Origin: JAPOKJ01 sp043767985
Lineage (GTDB): Bacteria; Pseudomonadota; Gammaproteobacteria; Burkholderiales; Burkholderiaceae_E
DNA: 25,111 bases
Assembly (NCBI GenBank): GCA_043767985.1
Contig: JAYVKZ010000078.1
Coordinates: 1-25,111, forward strand
Direction of reading: 5' to 3'
In this document: positions 1 to 7,482 of the stretch, one piece after another
Layout of the letters: each line of letters begins with the position of its first letter
Position numbering within the stretch: position 1 is the stretch's first letter
Program-made: the position numbers and the translations under genes
The notes under the pieces: model-generated
What the model was told of the DNA's origin: nothing
The model's database searches: none
Seen by the model: the letters and a program-made list of their open reading frames with translations, nothing else

Positions 1-27
1 CTGGGCCTTGGTTCGTCAATAGTATGA

Positions 28-41
28 CGCGGACAACCGCG
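28..41 (+). terminator. Possible hairpin after an upstream stop codon
   Basis: A perfect 5-bp stem (CGCGG, 4-base loop ACAA, CCGCG) lies directly after an in-frame TGA at 25-27, which could end a gene entering from the left edge. Only a short ATTT and then a pyrimidine-rich stretch follow, so it is a weak terminator candidate. It could equally be a chance stem in the leader of the flavin-reductase gene that starts at 85. Confidence 0.25.
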
Positions 42-84
42 ATTTGCCATCTTTCCTCTCTTACATTCTTCAACTTAAGATTTC

Positions 85-768
85 ATGTTTTACGAAACCG
101 ACTCCAATCACCATGGTCTAAAATTCGATCCCTTCAAAGCCTTGATGGCGCCTCGCCCGATTGGTTGGATTTCTACCATTAGCCCTGAAGGCATCCATAA
201 TCTTGCGCCTTACAGCTTTTTCAATGCCGTCAGTGACAATCCCCCGGTGGTCATGTTTTCCTCTGTGGGGATGAAGGACTCGTTGCGTAATATCGAGGCC
301 AATGGCGAGTTCACCTGCTCGATTGCGACCTATGGTTTGCGCGAGCAAATGAATCTCAGTTCGGCGCCGGTATCGCATGGGGTCAACGAGTTTACGCTTG
401 CGGGACTTACGGCCACACCAGGAACGATGGTCAAGAGTGCCCGGGTCGGTGAGAGCCCTGCAGCGTTTGAGTGTCGCCACTGGAAAACGATTGAATTGCC
501 GGACTTTTCAACCCCCAATACGCGGCGTCGTCCTTCAGATAAGAAATACGTGGTGTTTGGTGTGGTGATAGGGATCTACATCGATGAGCGCGTCGTTAAA
601 GATGGATTGATCGACACTGCTGCTATGCAACCTTTAGCGCGGATGGGCTATATGGACTATGCCTATGTGAGCCGTGAGAATACTTTTACTTTGAACCGAC
701 CGATTGCTAGCGAAGATGGCAAGACCGCCTCGGTACAACCTGGTGCTTGGGATGGGGTGTATCGTTAA
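85..768 (+). CDS. Flavin reductase family protein (DIM6/NTAB, FMN-binding split barrel)
   Basis: Cytosolic 227-residue protein of the flavin-reductase-like split-barrel family, which binds FMN and often supplies reduced flavin to a partner oxygenase. The N-terminal run from about residue 18 (FKALMAPRPIGWISTIS) through LAPYSFFNAVSDNPPVVMFS is the typical FMN-binding signature, and the domain covers about residues 10-190. The start at 85 gives the full domain, but no clear Shine-Dalgarno is seen; a pyrimidine-rich stretch precedes it. Its stop overlaps the start of the next gene (TAATG at 766-770), so the two are translationally coupled. The true partner is unknown: no flavin-dependent two-component oxygenase lies nearby. 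It may be the end of an operon that begins left of the window. Confidence 0.8.
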   Translation: MFYETDSNHHGLKFDPFKALMAPRPIGWISTISPEGIHNLAPYSFFNAVSDNPPVVMFSSVGMKDSLRNIEANGEFTCSIATYGLREQMNLSSAPVSHGVNEFTLAGLTATPGTMVKSARVGESPAAFECRHWKTIELPDFSTPNTRRRPSDKKYVVFGVVIGIYIDERVVKDGLIDTAAMQPLARMGYMDYAYVSRENTFTLNRPIASEDGKTASVQPGAWDGVYR

Positions 769-2057
769 TGAATGGTTCACCCAGCCCCTCAGCCCTACCG
801 CGAGTCGTCATTGTGGGCGGTGGCCATGCTGGCGCGCAAATGTGCGCAGGCTTGCATGAGCAAGGGATCGCCGGTGCGACCCATCTCGTCTGCGAAGAGT
901 CGGTATTACCTTACCATCGCCCACCCCTATCGAAGCTATTTCTTAAAACTGAGGATGCGACCATGCAGGCGCATAGAGCGCCCGCTTGGTATGAAACAGC
1001 GGGGGTACAGGTGCATTTAGGCGATCCTGTAGAACAGATTGATCGAAGCAACAAACAACTGCATCTCAAATCAGGCCTCAGCCTGCCTTACGATTATTTG
1101 GTGCTCGCTACGGGCACCCGCGCGCGCTATCTGGCGGATCTTCCGAGCGGGTTGAGCAATGTGTTTACGTTACGCACCTTGAACGATGCGCAGGCCCTAA
1201 GGGCCAAACTTCATCAAGCGCAACGAGTGATGGTGCTTGGCGGCGGCTTTATCGGCCTAGAGGTTGCGGCCACAGCCAAGGCCTTGGGCAAGGAGGTGAT
1301 GGTGGTTGAAGTCGCGCCGCGATTGATGGTTCGCTCGGTCTCTGCTGAGCTTGCCGGGTATGTTTTGGCAACCCATCAGGAGGCAGGGATAGATGTAAGG
1401 CTCAAGGCACGGTTAGGTCGTTTCCACCTCAGCCATGCTGCGGATCGAAGCGCTCATATTGAAGCTGTTGAGGTGAACGGCGAGCGCGAGCCTGTCGACC
1501 TTTTGTTGGTGGGTATTGGTGCCCAGCCAGAACAGACGTTGGCGCTTCAAGCGGGCTTAGAGTGTAGTAATGGAATCGTCGTCGATGCAAATCTGCGCAC
1601 CCAGGACATTGCTATTTTTGCAATCGGTGATTGCTGTTCGTTCACGATGGCGAGTGGCCTACGAGTGCGGCTGGAGTCCGTACAAAATGCGAATGACCAG
1701 GCGCGCGCTGTGGCTCGGCTCATTGCCTCTGAAAGCACGGTCGCATCTGGTAAAAGTGCGGGTTCACCGCCTCAGGCAATGGTCTATCAAGCCCTGCCTT
1801 GGTTCTGGTCGGAGCAGGGCAGTATGCGCTTGCAAATGGCTGGATTGCTCCCAACCGACGCGCAAAGCTATCGCCGCTCAGGTGCCACTGACGCGAGCTT
1901 TTCGATTCTTCACTACCAGGGCGATAAGTTGATATGCGTTGAGTCGGTCAATGCCGCCCAAGATCATCTCGCCTCGCGCAAGTTGCTTGAAGCGGGGATC
2001 TCGCCCCCACCAACCGCGGCCAGCGACCCAGCTGTCGCACTGAAGTCGTTTATTTAA
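768..2057 (+). CDS. FAD-dependent ferredoxin reductase (rhodocoxin/palustrisredoxin reductase type)
   Basis: NAD(P)H-dependent reductase of 429 residues, the type that passes electrons to a [2Fe-2S] ferredoxin serving a P450 or Rieske oxygenase. An N-terminal FAD dinucleotide fold is seen at residues 13-23 (VVIVGGGHAGA), a second NAD(P)-binding fold at about 154-165 (VMVLGGGFIGLE), the FAD-contacting IAIFAIGDC near 281-289, and a C-terminal reductase domain with PWFWSEQG near 344-351. An upstream in-frame ATG at 747 exists, but 768 is chosen because it forms the TAATG overlap with the preceding stop and starts close to the first fold. No ferredoxin gene is adjacent. It converges on puuD with 7 bp between the two stops. 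The last 13 codons have a homologous relic at 11380-11418, downstream of the P450 operon, which suggests this reductase once sat beside the P450. Confidence 0.88.
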   Translation: MNGSPSPSALPRVVIVGGGHAGAQMCAGLHEQGIAGATHLVCEESVLPYHRPPLSKLFLKTEDATMQAHRAPAWYETAGVQVHLGDPVEQIDRSNKQLHLKSGLSLPYDYLVLATGTRARYLADLPSGLSNVFTLRTLNDAQALRAKLHQAQRVMVLGGGFIGLEVAATAKALGKEVMVVEVAPRLMVRSVSAELAGYVLATHQEAGIDVRLKARLGRFHLSHAADRSAHIEAVEVNGEREPVDLLLVGIGAQPEQTLALQAGLECSNGIVVDANLRTQDIAIFAIGDCCSFTMASGLRVRLESVQNANDQARAVARLIASESTVASGKSAGSPPQAMVYQALPWFWSEQGSMRLQMAGLLPTDAQSYRRSGATDASFSILHYQGDKLICVESVNAAQDHLASRKLLEAGISPPPTAASDPAVALKSFI

Positions 2058-2064
2058 CGCTGGC

Positions 2065-3255
2065 TCACCGCGCCTTGAACCAGCGGTCAAAGCTCCGTCG
2101 CTCGTCTTCGGACACATTGGTCGCATTGTTCATTGGCATTTGACGCGTGATCACGACTTGCTGATACACCAGCGCCGCGTTTTTTTCCAGTAGCTCGGGC
2201 GTGTGTAATTGAATATTTTTGCTTGCCAGTTGTTCGTTGTGGCACATTACGCAGCGTTGCTGGGCAATGACATGAATCTGTGCTGTGCTCGGGGCGGGGC
2301 CGCTTACCGCTGCGGATGTTGCAGGCTGAGCCGGGCGCAACATCCAGATTAAGCCCACCAAGATTACCCCAGCCGCTAGCCAGAGCTCGACGCGTTGCTT
2401 GCCTTTGTGGCGCAACACAAACCAAGCGCGAATCAAGGTTCCCATGAGCATCAGCAAAATCAATACTAGCCAGTTGTAAGGATTCTGAAACAGCATGCTG
2501 TAATGGTTGGACAGCATTGCAATCAACACCGGCAGCGTAAAGTAGGTGTTATGGACACTGCGCTGTTTGCCGCGTTGTCCGTGAATGGGTTCGACGGCTT
2601 GTCCAGCAGTGAGCTGCGCCACGACCTTTCTTTGCCCAGGGATGATCCAAAAGAAAACATTGGCGCTCATGATGGTGCCCAGCATGGCACCCGTCATCAA
2701 AAAGGCGGCTCGTCCGGCAAACAAATGGCAGGCCACCCAGGTGGCCAACATGACATAAACAAAGATGAGAATGCCTACGCGAAGATCGCCGCCAATTGAG
2801 CCGTCTTTGTTGTGGCCGAAGACGCGGCAAATACCGTCGTAGACGAACCAACCTGCGACAAGATACGCAAGCGCGCCGAGACCTGCCGCCTGAGCGCTCC
2901 AGCTAAAGACCCGAGGGTCCACCAGGAAGGTCTGAGCATTCCAAAGATAAACCACGCAGAACAGAGCGAAACCCGTCAGCCAGGTGCTGTAGGCCTCCCA
3001 GTAAAACCAGTGCAGCTTATTCTTGGGCATGGCACGGGGGCCTACAAAATACTTTTGCGGGTTATAAAACCCGCCGCCATGAACCGCCCACAACTCGCCA
3101 TCGACGCCCCGATGCTTCAGGTCTTCGTCAGTAGGGGGTTCCAGATTGCTGTCAAGCAACACGAAATAGAACGACGAGCCAATCCATGCAATGGCAACGA
3201 TGACATGCAGCCATCGAAGAAGAAGGTTGGCCCAATCTAGTAGATATGCTTCCAT
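2065..3255 (-). CDS. puuD: Membrane urate oxidase PuuD with C-terminal cytochrome c domain
   Basis: Oxidises urate to 5-hydroxyisourate at the inner membrane, passing electrons to its fused cytochrome c instead of making peroxide (established for the PuuD family). The 396-residue product has about eight predicted membrane segments: roughly 10-34, 86-106, 120-140, 160-182, 188-208, 236-256, 259-282 and 288-306. The PuuD-type N-terminus contains WLHVIVAIAWIGSSFYFV, ELWAVHGGGFY and the KYFVGP/LHWFYWEAYSTW region. After a short Pro/Ala linker, a heme motif CVMCH lies at 335-339, with candidate Met ligands in RQMPM (373/375). It diverges from the gntR-led operon across 85 bp holding paired GTATAC sites, so it is probably controlled by that regulator. 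Length is normal for the family. Confidence 0.92.
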   Translation of the reverse strand: MEAYLLDWANLLLRWLHVIVAIAWIGSSFYFVLLDSNLEPPTDEDLKHRGVDGELWAVHGGGFYNPQKYFVGPRAMPKNKLHWFYWEAYSTWLTGFALFCVVYLWNAQTFLVDPRVFSWSAQAAGLGALAYLVAGWFVYDGICRVFGHNKDGSIGGDLRVGILIFVYVMLATWVACHLFAGRAAFLMTGAMLGTIMSANVFFWIIPGQRKVVAQLTAGQAVEPIHGQRGKQRSVHNTYFTLPVLIAMLSNHYSMLFQNPYNWLVLILLMLMGTLIRAWFVLRHKGKQRVELWLAAGVILVGLIWMLRPAQPATSAAVSGPAPSTAQIHVIAQQRCVMCHNEQLASKNIQLHTPELLEKNAALVYQQVVITRQMPMNNATNVSEDERRSFDRWFKAR

Positions 3256-3303
3256 GAAACCTGCATTTTAATGGTGTACGCGACTGACTGACAGAGATGA
3301 TCG

Positions 3304-3333
3304 TGGACATATTGTATACCTTAAGTGTATACT
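3304..3333 (+). promoter_or_regulatory. Candidate sigma70 promoter of gntR, giving a leaderless mRNA
   Basis: TGGACA (3304-3309), an 18-bp spacer and TATACT (3328-3333) lie immediately upstream of the ATG at 3341. The predicted start of transcription, about 7 bases after the -10, falls at or next to the ATG. There is no Shine-Dalgarno between the -10 and the ATG, only GTTTTTC, so translation would be leaderless. The -10 box is embedded in the putative operator. This is inferred from sequence alone. Confidence 0.5.
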
Positions 3334-3334
3334 G
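3312..3334. promoter_or_regulatory. Candidate GntR/FadR-type operator, two GTATAC sites
   Basis: Two copies of the self-palindromic hexamer GTATAC (3314-3319 and 3327-3332) are separated by 7 bases. GT-N2-AC cores flanked by T/C are typical of FadR-subfamily operators. The site lies in the 85-bp gap between divergent puuD and gntR and overlaps the gntR -10 box, so binding would repress gntR and its operon and probably puuD. The likely effector is a purine-degradation intermediate (inference). Confidence 0.55.
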
Positions 3335-3340
3335 TTTTTC

Positions 3341-4027
3341 ATGAGCCAAACTATCATAAACCAAACAAAAGTGGTCGACAAAATCGTGGCTGGGGTGTTG
3401 CAAGCCATTACCGAAGGGCGTTTGCGCCCTGGGGATAAACTTGCTGAACAGCGGTTGGGCCTTGTGTATGGAGTATCGCGCACCATTGCGCGGCAGGCTC
3501 TGCATCAATTGGCTATGCGCAAGTTGGTCACGCTCGAACCGGCTCGAGGTGCCTTTGTGTCGCTTCCTTCGCCGAAAGAGGCGGAGCAGGTATTTGCGGT
3601 GCGGCGCATGCTGGAGGTGGAATCGATCCGGGAATTTGCAATCCAACATACACCGTCGGCGTTACGCACTTTGAAGGCACATATCAAGCAGGAGCAGTCG
3701 GCTTTAAAGGCCAACGATGTCCCCTTGAGAACCCAATTGTTGGCCGATTTTCATAGTCTTCTTGCGAAGCTTTCGGGTAATGCAGTCCTGGCGGAAACAC
3801 TTCAAGAACTGACCACGCGTTGCTCTTTAATAACACTGGTTTATCAAACGGCTGTTGAAGCCGAGCATTCGAGCCATGAGCACGAAGAGATTCTTTCCGC
3901 GATCGCCGCTCGAGACGCTAATCTGGCTGCAAATTTAATGGACGTGCATTTGCGTCATGTCGAAGCAAGCCTTCGCGTACAGCCTCACCCAGCATCGGGA
4001 CTTGCCTTGAACCTGCTAGCGCTATGA
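3341..4027 (+). CDS. GntR family transcriptional regulator (FadR/FCD type) of the urate module
   Basis: A 228-residue regulator with an N-terminal winged helix-turn-helix (about 10-78; LRPGDKLAEQRLGLVYGVSRTIARQAL resembles the GntR consensus). A C-terminal FCD ligand domain (about 85-215) shows the expected histidines in ADFHSLL, HEHEEIL and VHLRHVE that usually bind a metal or carboxylate ligand. It is the first gene of a five-gene (+) operon, and its stop overlaps the next start (ATGA at 4024-4027). It diverges from puuD over paired GTATAC sites. Probably an autoregulated repressor that responds to a purine-degradation intermediate (inferred from context). No Shine-Dalgarno is seen before the ATG. 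Confidence 0.88.
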   Translation: MSQTIINQTKVVDKIVAGVLQAITEGRLRPGDKLAEQRLGLVYGVSRTIARQALHQLAMRKLVTLEPARGAFVSLPSPKEAEQVFAVRRMLEVESIREFAIQHTPSALRTLKAHIKQEQSALKANDVPLRTQLLADFHSLLAKLSGNAVLAETLQELTTRCSLITLVYQTAVEAEHSSHEHEEILSAIAARDANLAANLMDVHLRHVEASLRVQPHPASGLALNLLAL

Positions 4028-5859
4028 CTAACACCATCCCCAACACGCACAACCCGATGCCGCTCACTTTAAGCGCCCTCAATCAAGCCGATCAGGCGAG
4101 CTTTGTGGCGTTGCTCGAAGGTGTATACGAGCATTCACCGTGGATCGCCGCTGCCACTTGGGCCTCGCGTCCGTTCAAATCTTTGACCGCACTCAAATAT
4201 GCACATTGCCAAGTAGTACGCCAATCTGGTCGCGAAAAGCAAATTGCCTTGGTGCGAGCGCATCCCGAATTGGCGGGCAAGGCGATGGTCAATCAGTCGC
4301 TCACGGCCGAATCTACCAATGAACAATCCAAGGCTGGGCTGACCCATTGCACGCCAGCGGAGTTTGAACGAATCGGCCAATTAAATCGAGCCTATAACGC
4401 GAAGTTTGGCTTCCCGTTTATCTTGGCGGTCAGAGGGCCGAGAGGTCTAGGCTTGAGTCGCGAGCAAATCATCACCACCTTTGCGCGTCGACTTGCGGGT
4501 ACGCCCGCTTTCGAATTGGCTGAATGCTTACGCAACATTAATCGCATCGCCGAAATTCGACTGAACGACAAGTTTGGCGTTGTTCCCGTGGACGGAAATA
4601 CGGTGTGGGACTGGGCCGAGAGCCTTGCGCAGTTTAGTGATCCGGGCTTCGCCGAGAAGGGCCAGCTCACGGTCACCTACCTCACCGAGGCCCACCGGGC
4701 ATGCGCTCAATCACTATCGAAGTGGATGAAAGCCTGTGGCTTTGACGAGGCGAATATCGATGCCGTCGGCAATGTAGTGGGGCGCTACGCTGCCGCTGGG
4801 CAAGGCCAAGGTCACGCCCACACCCACGTCGTGCCCAGCGCCCAGCAGCCCTACCTGTTGACGGGCTCCCATTACGATACAGTGCGCAACGGCGGAAAAT
4901 ACGATGGTCGCCTGGGCATCTTGGTGCCCATGGCCTGTGTCGCGCGATTGGCGGCTCAAAAAAAGCGTCTACCCTTTGGCATTGAGGTCGTCGGCTTCGC
5001 AGAAGAAGAAGGTCAGCGATATAAGGCGACTTTCTTGGGTTCCGGCGCCTTGACCGGTGATTTCGATCCTTCCTGGTTAGGCCAAAAAGATGCCGAAGGT
5101 GTGACGATGCAAGAGGCCATGCAGATCGCAGGCCTCAACCCTTCCTCCATCACCAGCCTGCGCCGCGACCCTGCGCACTATTTGGCGTTTGTGGAGGTTC
5201 ATATCGAACAGGGGCCGGTGTTAAATGCCGCTGACCTGCCGCTGGCCGCAGTGACCTCGATCAACGGAAGTGTACGCTGCCTGGGCGAGATGATCGGGCT
5301 AGCCAGTCATGCGGGCACTACGCCCATGGACCAACGTGCTGACGCAGTGCTTGGGTTGGCCGAGCTCGCACTTTATGTCGAAGCGCGAGCCAAGGCCGAT
5401 GGTGATTCGGTCGCTACGATTGGCCAACTAACGGTGCCCGGTGGCTCGATTAATGTCGTCCCAGGACGCTGTCAGTTTAGTCTTGACATGCGGGCCCCCA
5501 ATGACGCCCAGCGCGATGCCTTGGTGAACGACATCAATAACCAATTGAGTTCTATTGCCGCGAGCCGCGGCCTGCAATTTACTTTGGAAGAAACGATGCG
5601 GGCAAGCGCCGCCCCCAGCGCCTTGCAGTGGCAACGGGCTTGGGAAAATAGTGTGGCTGAACTTGGTTTGCCGGTATGCAGCATGCCCAGTGGTGCAGGC
5701 CATGATGCCATGAAGTTACACCAAATTATGCCGCAAGCCATGTTGTTCGTTCGCGGCGGTAATGCCGGTATTTCACACAACCCTCTCGAAACCATCACGG
5801 CCGATGACGCGCAACTTTGCGTTGAGGCTATGACTCATCTCTTAGAGCATCTCAAATGA
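4024..5859 (+). CDS. Bifunctional OHCU decarboxylase / allantoate amidohydrolase (UraD-AllC fusion)
   Basis: Cytosolic 611-residue fusion. Residues about 13-175 are the OHCU decarboxylase (UraD) domain: the catalytic His is in HPELAGK (H80), followed by the TNEQS region and FPFILAVRG (130-138). It makes S-allantoin. Residues about 195-611 form an M20 allantoate amidohydrolase with a complete metal site: H283 and D285 in GSHYDTV, D294 in GGKYDG, E328/E329, H393 in VHIEQGP and H585 in GISHNP. It hydrolyses allantoate, releasing ammonia. The two domains act two steps apart, with allantoinase between them, and no allantoinase is present in the window. The start overlaps the gntR stop and the stop overlaps the next start, both by ATGA. 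Such fusions are, to my knowledge, known in Burkholderiales. Confidence 0.9.
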   Translation: MTNTIPNTHNPMPLTLSALNQADQASFVALLEGVYEHSPWIAAATWASRPFKSLTALKYAHCQVVRQSGREKQIALVRAHPELAGKAMVNQSLTAESTNEQSKAGLTHCTPAEFERIGQLNRAYNAKFGFPFILAVRGPRGLGLSREQIITTFARRLAGTPAFELAECLRNINRIAEIRLNDKFGVVPVDGNTVWDWAESLAQFSDPGFAEKGQLTVTYLTEAHRACAQSLSKWMKACGFDEANIDAVGNVVGRYAAAGQGQGHAHTHVVPSAQQPYLLTGSHYDTVRNGGKYDGRLGILVPMACVARLAAQKKRLPFGIEVVGFAEEEGQRYKATFLGSGALTGDFDPSWLGQKDAEGVTMQEAMQIAGLNPSSITSLRRDPAHYLAFVEVHIEQGPVLNAADLPLAAVTSINGSVRCLGEMIGLASHAGTTPMDQRADAVLGLAELALYVEARAKADGDSVATIGQLTVPGGSINVVPGRCQFSLDMRAPNDAQRDALVNDINNQLSSIAASRGLQFTLEETMRASAAPSALQWQRAWENSVAELGLPVCSMPSGAGHDAMKLHQIMPQAMLFVRGGNAGISHNPLETITADDAQLCVEAMTHLLEHLK

Positions 5860-7094
5860 CGATAAGCATTTATCAGGGCCTGGACGCCTGGATCGACCAG
5901 CACTTCGATGAGCAGGTCAGGTTTTTGCAGGCCTTGGTCCAAGTCCCTACCGATACACCTCCTGGCAATAATGCGCCCCATGCCGAACGCACAGCGCAAT
6001 TACTGACCGAGATGGGCTGGCAAGCCGAACGATTTCCAGTGCCCAAAGAACGTGTGCTCGCGCAAGGCATGGAAAGCATTACTAATTTGATCGTGCGCCG
6101 TTCCATGGGCAACGCAGGAATAACAGTCGCCCTTAATGCTCATGGCGATGTGGTTCCGCCGGGCGAGGGATGGACAAAACCACCGTACGGTGCCGTGATT
6201 GAAAACGGCAAGCTTTACGGCCGCGCGTCGGCGGTGAGCAAATGCGATTTCTCCACGTTTGTATTTGCAACCCGTGCCCTTGAAGCGATCAATGCAAGCA
6301 GTCCGCACAAAGGCTCAGTCGAATTGCATTTCACCTATGACGAAGAGTTTGGCGGCGAGCTCGGGCCAGGCTACTTGCTGGAACAAAAGGCCACGAAACC
6401 TGATCTGTTGATTGCTGCGGGGTTTTCCTACCAAGTGATTACCGCTCATAACGGCTGCCTACAGTTGGAGGTGACCGTACACGGTCTCATGGCTCATGCG
6501 GCCATTCCAGCGTCAGGTGTCGATGCACTCCAGGCTGCTGTCAAAGTATTGAGTGCGCTTTACGCTCAAAATGAAGCCTATCAGTCGATTCGCTCTGCGG
6601 TCGCCGGTATTACGCATCCCTATCTTAATGTAGGTCTCATCGAAGGCGGTACCAACACCAATGTTGTGCCGGGCAAAGTGGTCATCAAGCTGGATCGACG
6701 CATGATCCCCGAGGAAGACCCCAGCGTGGTGGAGGCCGACCTTCGTAGACTGATTGCGGAGGTCATCGCTCAATGTCCAGGTGTGTCCGTGGAGGTCAAG
6801 CGAATGCTCTTGGCCCGCGCGCTTAAGCCGCTGCCCGGCAATGCACCCTTGGTCGCCGCGCTTCAGAAACATGGCCAGGCCGTATTTGGCGAACCGATCT
6901 TGGCAAGCGGAACGCCGCTTTATACCGACGCCCGAATTTACGGCGAGGCCGGTGTGCCGGCAGTGATTTACGGGGCTGGCCCACGTACCGTTCTGGAATC
7001 GAATGCCAAGCGTGCCGACGAACATATCGTCCTCGAGGACTTGCGCAAAGCCACCAAGGTGATCGCGCGAACCCTCAGCGATTTACTGCGCTAA
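5856..7094 (+). CDS. M20 family (ArgE/DapE-like) amidohydrolase with altered metal-ligand motifs
   Basis: A 412-residue protein with the M20 fold: HGDVVPPGEGW (H96, D98), the catalytic pair E163/E164 in YDEEFGGELG, and a lid/dimerisation domain with the conserved His of LMAHAAIP (H214). Three canonical ligand positions look replaced. The bridging Asp of GRGxxDxKG falls on V127 (GRASAVSKCD), no acidic residue fits the fourth ligand in IAAGFSYQ (about 187-194), and the usual His of AHxxDE is K385 (AKRADE). The substitutions may mark a subfamily with a different centre or substrate. It overlaps the UraD-AllC stop (ATGA) and precedes uraH by 11 bp, so a role in ureide breakdown is likely. The substrate is unknown; ArgE/DapE activity itself is unlikely from context. 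Confidence 0.75.
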   Translation: MTISIYQGLDAWIDQHFDEQVRFLQALVQVPTDTPPGNNAPHAERTAQLLTEMGWQAERFPVPKERVLAQGMESITNLIVRRSMGNAGITVALNAHGDVVPPGEGWTKPPYGAVIENGKLYGRASAVSKCDFSTFVFATRALEAINASSPHKGSVELHFTYDEEFGGELGPGYLLEQKATKPDLLIAAGFSYQVITAHNGCLQLEVTVHGLMAHAAIPASGVDALQAAVKVLSALYAQNEAYQSIRSAVAGITHPYLNVGLIEGGTNTNVVPGKVVIKLDRRMIPEEDPSVVEADLRRLIAEVIAQCPGVSVEVKRMLLARALKPLPGNAPLVAALQKHGQAVFGEPILASGTPLYTDARIYGEAGVPAVIYGAGPRTVLESNAKRADEHIVLEDLRKATKVIARTLSDLLR

Positions 7095-7105
7095 AGGAAT
7101 CCGCC

Positions 7106-7459
7106 ATGGGGAAGCTTTCGACCCACGTTCTGGATACCGCGCACGGCAAGCCCGCTGCGGGCTTGGCCTATGTGCTTTACAGGCTGGCTGGGGGCACAGC
7201 CACCGAATTGAGCCGAGGCCGCACGAATGCTGATGGGCGCACAGATGCGCCCTTACTAAGCTACAGCGAAGTTAAGCGCGGCCAATACCGTTTGACTTTT
7301 GCGGTGGCGGACTATTTTCGAGTGCAGGGCGAAGCGCTACCCGATGTCCCATTTTTGGATGTCGTCGCCATAGATTTTGGAATCAGCCAGGACGGCGGAA
7401 GCTACCATGTTCCTTTGGTGTGCACGCCCTGGTCTTATTCCACGTACCGAGGAAGTTAG
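7106..7459 (+). CDS. uraH: 5-hydroxyisourate hydrolase (transthyretin-like)
   Basis: Hydrolyses 5-hydroxyisourate, the product of PuuD, to OHCU, the substrate of the UraD domain encoded two genes upstream. The 117-residue product is full length for the family. The catalytic residues are present: H7 in LSTHVLD, R45 in NADGRTD, H101 in YHVPL, and the diagnostic C-terminal YRGS (114-117). An AAAGGA Shine-Dalgarno lies just upstream of the ATG. It sits 11 bp after the M20 gene and 23 bp before the permease start, within the same operon. Confidence 0.95.
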   Translation: MGKLSTHVLDTAHGKPAAGLAYVLYRLAGGTATELSRGRTNADGRTDAPLLSYSEVKRGQYRLTFAVADYFRVQGEALPDVPFLDVVAIDFGISQDGGSYHVPLVCTPWSYSTYRGS

Positions 7460-7482
7460 TTCCAACCACAGGAGACGTGACT

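Noticed and set aside
1..27. Possible last codons of an upstream gene ending at TGA 25-27
   Set aside because: Eight codons are too few to identify or support a coding region.
3152..3649. 165-codon minus-strand frame spanning the puuD-gntR gap
   Set aside because: It covers the promoter and operator region and overlaps both puuD and gntR, and its translation shows no recognisable domain.
6513..7025. 170-codon minus-strand frame inside the M20 gene
   Set aside because: Shadow of a strongly supported M20 coding region; no motifs and no ribosome site.
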